DNA of 5,998 nt from assembly GCA_017453765.1 (NCBI GenBank), contig JAFTEG010000330.1, positions 1 through 5,998 of the forward strand, in the 5' to 3' direction. The stretch's first letter is position 1, and every line of letters begins with the position of its first letter. This document shows positions 1 through 5,998 of the stretch, one piece after another. The DNA is from Selenomonadaceae bacterium (lineage in GTDB: Bacteria > Bacillota > Negativicutes > Selenomonadales > Selenomonadaceae). A program made the translations under genes and the position numbers. The notes beneath the pieces were generated by a model that was given only the letters and a program-made list of their open reading frames with translations, did no database searches and was not told the DNA's origin.

Positions 1-1
1 A

Positions 2-790
2 GGTAATATTGTCGGCGGTATCGGTGAAAATCTTTTAGGCGGATTTTCAGACCTAGCGAAATTTGCTAACCTTGACAGAGTAAGTAACACGCTTGAAGAA
101 GGCTCAAATTATTTTACCGAAAGATTAAAACCGGCTAAAGAAGCTGAATTTTCTTTAGACTATATAACGTCACCGGAAGGCTTAGCACGTGGAACAGGTC
201 GGACAGGCGGTTCTGTCTTGTCGATAGCGGCGCCTGCGGCACTTACAGAAGGTGCGTCATTGTGGGCTACGGGTGCAAGTTTAGCCGCAAGAGGAGGAGC
301 CTTATTAAGCAAAATACCCGGTATATCTTCACGTGCGGCACAATTTGCGGCTGGAGGTTTATTGACTGTACCGCCGGAAGCGGCAATGGAGGCAGGAAGT
401 TTTGAGAAAAATGCCGTTTTAAACGGTATGTCGCCTTCGGAAGCCGCCGATAAAAGTTGGGGAGTATTCGGCAGAAACGTAGGTGAATTGGCAATTTCAA
501 ACGCCTTGCAATTTGGAATGTTGCCTAAACTTGCAGGAAGAGGAATAAATTTTGGCAGACGTATGGGGACAGCAGGCGCGGAACTCGGCATACAAGCGGC
601 AGAAGAAGCTTACCAGCAAGGTATTCAAAATGAAATGGCGGGTAAGCCGTATAGCTACAATCCTTACGAAATAATTACAAATCCCGAACTCGGCGAACAA
701 AGACAAGCGGCTTTAGAAGGTTTTATGACAATGATACCGATAATTGGCGGCGGTGCGGTAGGCGGTCACTTGATTGACAAGGCGACGGGT
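2..790 (+). other. Domain: Ala/Gly-rich, partly hydrophobic N-terminal region (residues 1-263)
   Basis: This part is rich in Ala, Gly and Leu with few charges in places. The most hydrophobic runs are about residues 69-96 (GGSVLSIAAPAAL onward), 112-128 and 241-258 (FMTMIPIIGGGAVGG). Characteristic pieces are YITSPEGLARGTGR near residues 54-67, PPEAAMEAG at 124-132, a Gly-x-Ser-x-x-Glu-Ala helix start near 142-148, and AAEEAYQQGIQNE at 199-211. From memory, similar strings occur in large phage and mobile-element proteins just ahead of lysozyme-like domains. The function is not established. The amphipathic, glycine-rich character would fit membrane association or insertion during DNA entry, which is inference. 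No signal peptide can be judged because the true N-terminus is upstream. Confidence 0.55.
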
Positions 791-3700
791 AAAAACGAAG
801 ACGCGCAACCTGTAAACGATTATGATCCGAATTTCACGGCAAAGCAAAACCAAATGTGGCAACTTGCTCAATATGCCTCTGCGCGTGCAAGAGATAAATT
901 TAATCTTGATATTCCTGCGGAATTAATTTATAGACAATGGGCTGAAGAATCATATCAAACATTTGATTCTGATATGGCGCAATCTTACAATAATTATGCG
1001 GGTTTAAAAGATACTGAGGGAAACTGGAGACAGTTTAACGACGAACAAGAATTTGCGGACGCCTATATAGATGACTTTATAAGATACCGTCCTGAACTTA
1101 ATGGAATAACCGACATAGAAGAATTTGCAAATATTATGGCGGATACAGGCTACTTCGGACGCGGAGAACTTTCACAGTATATAGAAGGTATGAAAGCCGC
1201 AACGGTGCCGAATGCAAGAAATATTAATTTTTATGCAGATAATGAAGATGAAACTGTTCCCGCTGATTTTGGCGAAGGAAAGTATTGGATACGGCAAGGC
1301 GACAATGTCAGCTACGAAGGCGCGCAAGCTCAAACTATGCCTGCCTTGTACGCGCTTAGTAAATGGTTTTACGAAAAAACCGGCAAGCCGCTGGTAGTAT
1401 CCGCAGTTACAAACGGTGACAGCCACGTAGAAGGTGAATACAGTCACGGAAACGGTTGGAAGTTTGACGTACACGACGGCGGTAGCGGCGCCGAAGGTGC
1501 TTTATTCACGGACGATTTTCAAAAGGGCGAACTGTTAGACGAATTTGTAAAGTACGGTCAAAGTCTCGGCTTAGGTATGAATGTCGAAAGTTTAGGTACC
1601 GGCAATGTACATTTGGACGTTTCGGCGGCAGGGGATCAGTGGGAAGGCGAATTTGCAGGACATAATTTCGGCGGCTTTAAAGGCAATAAGGCTACGCCTG
1701 CCAAAAACAAAGACGCAGCACCGAATATTTCTGCGACTGAACAGCCTTCAACCGGCAATGAAGGTGATTCGGTTATCGACGGCATTATACAAAACTTGCT
1801 GACACGGTCGCCGGAAGTTCAACCTACTTTCAATTTGCAGGGAAAAACTGATCTTGACAAAGAAATTTTTAAAATGTTCGTGGACGATCGCAAAAATAAT
1901 TTGGAAGGCGAAGACGCCGTCGCATTTATCAGTTTCTTGCAAGAAAATAATATGCTTAACTCTCCAGGCAACTTCGTTTCAAGCGACGGTAACCGAGAAC
2001 TTCTGCGCGAAAACTTTGGTGAGGAGATACAGGCATTTGGCGACAACTTAATCGCCGAACGTTACAATCGCTTTATGGAAAATCAAAAATCTGCCGCCGA
2101 AAAAATACAAGCCGCATTTACAGAATTGGTACAGCGTGAAGTTGATGAAGGCAATCCCGACGCAATGAAACATCAGCAGATATTGCAAAACGGCGACGTT
2201 GACGCAATGACACAACTTTTGAAAGACGCCAACATTAACTTTGACGCCACGCCTTCCGAATCACAAACGCAGACTGAATCAGATGAAATTTTAAATCCTG
2301 CAGACGGTTGGCAAAAATTTTCGCCGGACAATCAAGCTAAGTTAATTCAAAATTTAAAATCGGCATTGGCGGAAGAAGGCGTATTGGACGAAAATTTAGA
2401 CACGGCGCTTGATAACGGGGACACGCAAGCTATTTCAGACGCCTTGACACTTTTTCGGCAGATTAACCGCGATAAACCGATACAGCAGATTTTGAACAGT
2501 GACGCTAAAACTTTATCGGACGACGCACAGAAATTCCGTGAAAATTATTTGAAGTTGCAAGATGATATTGCAAGGCTTGAACAGCAACGTGCAGAATCGG
2601 AAGCTCAAATGCAGTTTGCCTACAATAATAAACTTAACTCGTCAACATACATTAATGCTAAAAATAAACTTGCCGAAACTGATAAAGAATTGGAACAAGC
2701 TCGCGCAGAGTTACAAAATTTGCAGGCGCCTAAAAATTTCAAACGCGTTTCAGAAAGTGAACAGCTTGAAAATGATATTCGGCAGTACATCCGCACTTTA
2801 TTGGCATTAAATCAGCGTATGGAAGATATCGGCAAGCCTACAGACGGAAAAACGGCAAGGCGTTACAATAAGCTTGTACGCGAACATAAAGCGACGTTGG
2901 AAAATCTGTGGAAGGCTCAGTCGCGTTATGACGAATTGAACGACACAGGAAAAACGTGGCGTGAAGGTGCAAGTTTAAATCCCAATTCGCCGATTGACTT
3001 ATTTAATTTGGTACAGCTGGGAATTGAACAGACGCAGAGAAAATTAGACGCCATTCAAAGAACTACAAGAAAAGCGGGCGAAAATCCTAAGGCGACAAAA
3101 GAGGCAATGCGGTTAGGCTCCCAACTTGCGGCGTTAAAATCTGTGCTGAATACGAAAGTTAATCCTGTCTTGACTGTTAGGCAGGCGAGTGAAGGCATTG
3201 CCGACGCGCAGAATACTTTCAATGCGTTAAGGACGCAACTCATTGACACTGCTCAAAAAATAAAAGACGCCGAAAGTCAAGGCGACGCTACAACTGCGGA
3301 AAGTTTGAAGGCGCAATTACCGCAACTGCAAAACCAAACCGCGAACGCATACGCTAATTTACGGTCTTTGAATGAAGAAACCGCAAATGCAATTTTGCAA
3401 ACCGCGCCGCAAGTTTTGTCGAAAGTATACGGTCAGCGTGGAAATACGGTTACTCCCGTAGCTGATATTTCGATAGAAAATGTGAAGCCGGACGATATGC
3501 CGAACATTCAACAACAAGTATCGGACATATTGATTGGCGACAGGGCTATTAACTATAACGAAACCGCAGGACAATTCGGTAAAACGTCACCTAATCCGCA
3601 ATCTCAAATTCAAAACGAAGATGAAAGCGTTTCATTCGATATAAACAATCCGCCTAAGCAAGAAGTTGAAAGACCTATAGATTATGGCGCAAAACCAATA

Positions 3701-5998
3701 ACCTTTGATGAAACCGCAGGGCAATTCGGTAAAACGTCACCTAATCCGCAATCTCAAATTCAAAATGAAGATGAAAATATTTCACTTGATTTAAATCAAA
3801 ATCGGCAACCGCCTACACAAGCTACTTTTAACGCTGATTATGACGAAGACGCGGGACAAGATATCGGAAATGCGTACGGCAACAAACAACCTCGACAAAA
3901 GCCGCCACAAAAAGAATCGGCGTTGAGCAGAGCGCAGAAAAAGCTTGAACAATTAAAGCAAGACGCCGCCACTGCACTTAGTGAAAAAATTTCTGCTGAT
4001 GACAGAGACGACTTCAACGGTTCAGAAAAAGCACGGCAAAAACTTAAAAACATAAATCAACAAATTCTTAATACTGAAAACGAGATTAAAAAATTAGAAT
4101 CCCAAACTGCCGATAATGTCCAACCTAAAACTGAATCACAACAACAAATTCCGCCGGTACAACAAAGTCCCGCGCCTGCCGAGCAAATTCAATCGCCTAA
4201 AACGGCACAATCAGATAACAATCCTTTAAATCAATTAACAGATGAAGAATTTGAAAATATACGCAACACTGTAAATAATGTACGCAAATATTTTAACGGA
4301 ATGGACGAAATACCCGTTGAAAATTTCTCTGAAAAAGAACAAGACCTGCTCCGTCAAACAGGTATGACGCATAAAACCTACAACGAATTTTCAGGCGAAG
4401 AAGAAGAAACGTTACTCCTTGAACCTTTTGATAACGCAGTAAACAACCGATTAAAGTCCGGCAATACTCAAACGCCGGTACAAGAAAATCCCGCGCCTGC
4501 CGAGCAAGTTCAACCTTTTCCGACGCAAAAAATCAAAAGCACTTTCGCGCAAGATGTTTTACCTGCAGAAAATAACGCGGTTAAAGGCGATAAAACAAAA
4601 ATCGTCGCTGATAACGGCAAGGAATATGAAGTTCAATACAAAGTTGTTGAGGCTAATGACCTTGTCGCGTCGCATTACTTGAATCTTGAAGACAGCAAAG
4701 TTGATAGGAATGAAAATTATCCCGCCGAACTTCAGCCGCGTGATCGTGACCGTATTTCAATGCAAGCGGAATTACTTTCAATGGCAAATTCATTACGTCC
4801 TGCCGACCTTATGGACAGCCGCAACTTGAATCAAGGCGCGCCGATTGTACGAAGTGACAACGTGGTTTTAAACGGCAACGGGCGAACTGCCGCGATTAAA
4901 TTCGCCTACGAAAACGCTAAAGCCGACAACTACAAGCGGGAAGTAATTGTTAATGCGGAAAAATTTGGTTTAGATCGTAACGCGGTAGCGCAGATGAAAA
5001 ATCCCGTGCTGGTACGCGAAATTACCGACAACCTTTCTGTGCAAGATTTACAAGCCATAACCGAATCACAGACAGGCGGCGTTAAATTTGGAGCAAGTGA
5101 ACAGGCTAAAAATGACGCGAGTAAAATTAAAATCAGAACGCTGGAACTTTACGTCGACAATGACAACGGCGACATAACTAACGCTGATAACCGTGATTTT
5201 TTGGTAAGCGTCCTGCAAGATATTCTGAACAGAAATGAATTAAACGCCTACACTACGGCGGAAGGCGGCATAAATGCAGACGGCGTCAGACGCGCAAAAC
5301 GTGCTTTGTTCGCGCTTGCCTATGATGATGACACGCTGATTGACAAAATTGCCGAATCTACGGACGATAATACAAGAAAGCTTACAAACGCATTGGAAAG
5401 TGCCGCGCCGCGAATGGCACAAATTCAGGCTAAAATGAAAGCGGGCATTTTGCACAGCTACGACCTTTCAGACATTGCAAGTGCCGCCGCCAAATTAAGT
5501 GACCTTCGCAAAGATAAAAAATTAACCGTTCAAGATTATCTCGGACAACAGGTTTTAGCGGGATTTGGCGAAGAATCGGAAATTAAAAAAGCGCTGGTAA
5601 AATTTTTTGACGAACATAAAAACAGCGCGATTTATATTTCGGATTTTTTGAAAGGCGTTGCGGACGGCATAGAAAGGCAAGGAAATCCGAATCAGATAGA
5701 ATTATTGTTTGACGGCAGTAAACCTGCAGAGGCAGTGCCGTTAATGAATTTGATAGAGACTGCGAAGAAAATTGCCGCTGATAAATTACGTGAGAGAAGT
5801 GAACGTGCAAAACCTAAGCAAATAAATTTGTTTGAAGAGCCGGAAGAAAAACCTGCCGAAAAAACGCCGGCTGAAAGAATTGGTGAAGCGCTTAAAGCTG
5901 CTACCCCTGCACCGGTTCAAAACGAAGAAGAGCAAGTGCCGACGCTTGATTTACAGCAACCTCCTGTTGTTAAAAATGAAAAACCGAAAGAAAATTTA
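2..5998 (+). CDS. Giant polyvalent (DdrB/ParB-type) mobile-element protein, internal fragment, both ends missing
   Basis: One frame runs from base 2 to base 5998 without a stop (1,999 codons). Its translation is coherent throughout, with recognisable domains spread along it, so it is one gene cut by both window edges. Order: Ala/Gly-rich N-terminal region, GH73-like glucosaminidase, M15-like peptidase, long helical/coiled-coil section, repeat-bearing Gln/Asn/Pro-rich linker, small unknown module, DdrB-type ParB-like domain with its helical tail, then a Pro/Glu/Lys linker. This layout is typical of phage and conjugative-element polyvalent proteins, which are thought to be delivered with the DNA and to counter host defences; phage P1 DdrB is a virion-associated relative of the ParB part. 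No cysteine codon occurs in frame. Start, ribosome binding site and stop are outside. A tape-measure protein is the main alternative, but the ParB/DdrB block argues against it. The reading frame is near certain; the family assignment is good; the biological role is inferred. Confidence 0.9.
842..1201 (+). other. Domain: GH73-like glucosaminidase (peptidoglycan glycan-strand hydrolase), residues ~281-400
   Basis: The segment reads like the glucosaminidase family of FlgJ and phage lysins, which cleave the glycan backbone of peptidoglycan. The key part is IPAELIYRQWAEES at residues 304-317, matching the family pattern of a helix ending in Q-W-A-x-E-S/T. E316 sits where the catalytic glutamate lies. 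It is followed by the NN-x-x-G-L-K motif (N330, N331, G334, L335, K336), then a 'fnDEQEFADAYIDDFI' helix and a closing GYFGRGELSQYIEGMK, equivalent to the conserved end of the domain (about 382-398). Length, about 110-120 residues, is normal. The usual Gly after E-S is replaced (E-S-Y-Q-T-F), so it belongs to a divergent branch. It lies directly before an M15-like peptidase, suggesting joint wall degradation. Confidence 0.72.
1283..1648 (+). other. Domain: M15-like zinc peptidase (peptidoglycan peptide hydrolase), residues ~428-549
   Basis: The segment carries the zinc-site pattern of M15 peptidases (D-Ala-D-Ala carboxypeptidases and phage endopeptidases). SHGNGWKFDV at residues 481-490 gives H-x2-G-x3-D with H482 and D489, and NVHLDV at 535-540 gives the third ligand H537. 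The preceding strand KPLVVSAVTNGDSH (462-475) corresponds to the family's 'v-T-S-gyR' strand, although the usual Arg is absent. A long helix (TMPALYALSKWFYEKTG, 445-461) leads into it, as in family members. Substrates would be peptidoglycan stem peptides or cross-links. All three expected metal ligands are present, so activity is plausible. Separation from the GH73-like domain is only about 28 residues, so the two probably work as a pair. The exact subfamily cannot be set by eye. Confidence 0.65.
1655..1768 (+). other. Flexible linker after the lytic domains (residues 552-589)
   Basis: This low-hydrophobicity stretch is rich in Gly, Lys, Asn, Pro, Ser and Thr (for example ATPAKNKDAAPNISATEQP). 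It looks unstructured and separates the wall-hydrolase part from the helical part. No motif is recognised in it. Confidence 0.5.
1769..2521 (+). other. Unrecognised helical region (residues 590-840)
   Basis: The segment is charged and apparently alpha-helical throughout, with alternating Leu/Ile/Phe and Glu/Lys/Gln/Asp. I do not recognise a family. It includes a compact-looking part (about 601-690, with EIFKMFVDDR and AVAFISFLQENN) and two loosely similar helical units containing NGD-x-x-A: residues 727-746 (ILQNGDVDAMTQLL) and 802-822 (ALDNGDTQAISDAL), about 75 residues apart. They are separated by a short Ser/Gln/Thr-rich linker near 750-762. A structural or spacer role is possible, but no catalytic motif is visible. 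Confidence 0.45.
2522..3436 (+). other. Long coiled-coil / helical rod (residues 841-1145)
   Basis: A long run with heptad-like Leu/Ile/Ala spacing and many Glu, Gln, Lys and Arg residues marks coiled coils. The clearest stretches are residues 845-908 (for example LQDDIARLEQQRAESEAQ), about 919-980 (EQLENDIRQYIRTLLAL, then the LVREHKATLENLWKAQ helix), and about 1003-1135 (GIEQTQRKLDAIQRTTRK and following). A Gly/Asn/Pro break near 980-1000 (GASLNPNSPIDL) divides the rod. Coiled-coil rods are common in virion-packaged and tape-measure-like proteins and could serve for oligomerisation or as a spacer. No enzyme motif is seen. Confidence 0.6.
3560..3625 (+). repeat. Direct repeat, copy 1 (66 bp; period 150 bp)
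   Basis: Bases 3560-3625 and 3710-3775 align without gaps at an offset of exactly 150 bases (50 codons), with two mismatches in 66. Both are third-position and silent (Gly gga/ggg at 3571/3721, Asn aac/aat at 3616/3766). The encoded 22 residues (beginning ETAGQFGKTSPNPQ) are identical. Weaker protein similarity extends a few residues upstream (INYN versus ITFD) and downstream (SVSFDI versus NISLDL). Confidence 0.95.
3710..3775 (+). repeat. Direct repeat, copy 2 (66 bp; period 150 bp)
   Basis: This is the second copy of the unit at 3560-3625, encoding identical residues 1237-1258. A third, degenerate relative may follow at 3842-3868 (DEDAGQDIG, compared with DETAGQFG), hinting at an older, decaying tandem array of 45-50 residue units. 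Confidence 0.95.
3920..4108 (+). other. Second coiled coil (residues 1307-1369)
   Basis: Residues ALSRAQKKLEQLKQDAATAL (1307 onward) and KARQKLKNINQQILNTENEI (to about 1364) form a helical hairpin-like pair broken by an Asp-rich turn (ADDRDDFNGS). Heptad-like Leu/Ile positions support a coiled coil. It sits between two disordered linkers. No function is recognised; it may mediate self-association. Confidence 0.55.
4152..4192 (+). repeat. Duplicated linker unit, copy 1 (41 bp)
   Basis: Bases 4152-4192 match 4473-4513 with three mismatches in 41 at an offset of 321 bases (107 codons, in frame). Both encode PVQ-x-x-PAPAEQ-(I/V)-Q. The two copies bracket the small module at 4223-4456, as if a linker had been duplicated together with, or around, an inserted module. 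Confidence 0.85.
4223..4456 (+). other. Small unrecognised module between duplicated linkers (residues 1408-1485)
   Basis: About 78 residues, beginning PLNQLTDEEFENIRNTVNNV and containing KYFNGMDEIPVENFSEKEQD, then GMTHKTYNEFSG, then an acidic run (EEEET) and a final helix (NAVNNRLK). The pattern of helices with aromatic and Leu anchors suggests a small folded domain, not linker. I do not recognise a family, and no catalytic signature is evident. Its placement between two copies of the same PAPAEQ linker suggests a mobile or shuffled module. Confidence 0.45.
4473..4513 (+). repeat. Duplicated linker unit, copy 2 (41 bp)
   Basis: This is the partner of the repeat at 4152-4192, encoding PVQENPAPAEQVQ. 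The following 20 residues (to about 1533) are linker leading into the ParB-like domain. Confidence 0.85.
4601..5161 (+). other. Domain: DdrB-type ParB-like domain (residues ~1534-1720)
   Basis: This is the strongest family signal in the window. It opens with a beta-rich stretch and VVEANDLVASH (1548-1558), followed by ELQPRDRDR (1576-1584), a signature of the DdrB-associated ParB family. The core motif is GAPIVRSDNVVLNGNGR (1612-1628) continuing to TAAIKFAYENA. Here GNGRTAA (1625-1631) takes the place of the GERR-x-x-A phosphate-binding motif of classical ParB. Downstream, the TESQTGG turn (1687-1693) and SEQAKNDASKI (1699-1709) match the conserved 'EqA..DA' helix of the family. ParB-fold proteins bind CTP or DNA, and some are nucleases; activity here is not shown. 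In phage P1 the related DdrB belongs to the virion-borne anti-restriction set. It probably acts on incoming DNA inside the recipient cell. Confidence 0.85.
5162..5806 (+). other. DdrB-type helical C-terminal companion of the ParB domain (residues ~1721-1935)
   Basis: The helical segment following the ParB-like core carries conserved features of DdrB-like proteins. These are RRAKRALFALAY (1763-1774), an SxDDN motif (1786-1790, STDDN) leading to NALESAAPRMAQIQA (1796-1810), then DLSDIASAAAKLSDL and a YLGQQVL helix. It ends in a long helix (LMNLIETAAKKIAADKLRER). In related proteins this tail always accompanies the ParB part, so the two are probably one functional unit. No metal-binding or nuclease motif is visible in it. 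Confidence 0.7.
5807..5998 (+). other. Pro/Glu/Lys-rich linker with a candidate clamp-binding peptide (residues 1936-1999)
   Basis: The final part is a disordered-looking linker (EEKPAEKTPAERIGEALKAA and a Pro/Gln-rich end). At its start is KQINLFEEP: residues 1940-1944 (bases 5819-5833) spell QINLF, close to the Q-L-S/D-L-F consensus by which polymerases and repair proteins bind the bacterial sliding clamp. The frame stays open at the window edge, so another domain is expected downstream. In relatives this is often a helicase or DNA methylase; nothing of the kind is visible here. Confidence 0.5.

Larger units (their letters stand above)
3437..3919 (+). other. Gln/Asn/Pro-rich flexible region with internal repeats (residues 1146-1306)
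   Basis: Composition changes sharply here to Gln, Asn, Pro, Asp and Glu with few hydrophobic residues, as expected for an intrinsically disordered linker. It contains two near-identical 22-residue repeats spaced 50 residues apart and a weaker third version (annotated separately). The end is basic and proline-rich (NKQPRQKPPQKES). No known domain is visible. The region joins the coiled-coil rod to the next coiled coil. Confidence 0.6.

Noticed and set aside
291..297. Ribosome-binding-site-like gaggagg
   Set aside because: It encodes Arg-Gly-Gly within the long frame, and no ATG, GTG or TTG follows in frame at a suitable distance.
386..388. First in-frame ATG as the possible true start of the gene
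   Set aside because: The codons upstream back to base 2 are open and encode family-like sequence (SPEGLARGTGR and the hydrophobic region), and no convincing ribosome binding site precedes this ATG.
160..591. A 143-codon open frame on the minus strand
   Set aside because: It lies wholly opposite the well-supported + strand frame. Its Pro/Ala-rich translation mirrors the Ala/Gly/Arg codons of the real gene and has no recognisable domain.
1172..1474. A 100-codon minus-strand frame, and the other 60-80 codon frames on both strands across the window
   Set aside because: All overlap the continuous + frame, some lying antisense to the hydrolase and ParB-like domains. None shows a motif or convincing start region; they are shadows.
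3560..3868. CRISPR-like or transposon-end repeat
   Set aside because: There are only two good copies, spaced in exact codon multiples and preserving protein sequence, with no spacer pattern or inverted ends. It is an in-gene duplication.
2..5998. Phage tape-measure protein
   Set aside because: Length, coiled coils and lytic domains would fit, but the DdrB-type ParB domain and the abundance of charged disordered linkers fit a polyvalent protein better. It is kept as the main alternative for the first half only.
2..5998. Polymorphic toxin or adhesin
   Set aside because: No adhesin-type beta repeats, RHS repeats or C-terminal toxin signature are visible, and the ParB-like domain lies mid-chain.

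Overview
The window is the interior of one enormous protein-coding gene on the + strand. Reading from base 2, all 1,999 codons to base 5998 are open with no stop. The frame is open at both edges, so start, stop, promoter and terminator all lie outside. I see no second gene, RNA gene, insertion sequence, CRISPR array or intergenic gap. Residue numbers below count from the first complete codon (base 2) and are not true protein positions.

The architecture matches the giant 'polyvalent' proteins of bacteriophages and conjugative elements. These multidomain proteins are thought to enter the recipient cell with the DNA and protect or establish it. In order, the chain has: (1) an Ala/Gly-rich, partly hydrophobic N-terminal part (residues 1-263); (2) a GH73-type glucosaminidase-like domain (about 281-400); (3) an M15-type zinc peptidase-like domain (about 428-549); (4) a linker and a long helical and coiled-coil section (590-1145); (5) a Gln/Asn/Pro-rich flexible stretch with recent internal duplications and a second coiled coil (1146-1407); (6) a small unrecognised module between two copies of one linker (1408-1485); (7) a DdrB-type ParB-like domain with its helical C-terminal companion (1534-1935); (8) a linker carrying QINLF, a candidate sliding-clamp-binding peptide. 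The chain continues beyond the window.

An inferred reading: the two wall-hydrolase domains (one for the glycan strand, one for the peptide) and the hydrophobic N-terminal part help the protein and DNA cross the envelope. The ParB/DdrB part then acts on or protects the incoming DNA inside the cell. The visible 1,999 residues contain no cysteine at all, which would suit a protein threaded unfolded across membranes.

The host cannot be fixed from this window. Moderately low GC by eye, mixed AT- and GC-ending codons and the style of the N-terminal part suggest a phage, prophage or integrative element of an anaerobic Firmicute-like bacterium, possibly Negativicutes. That is a low-confidence impression.
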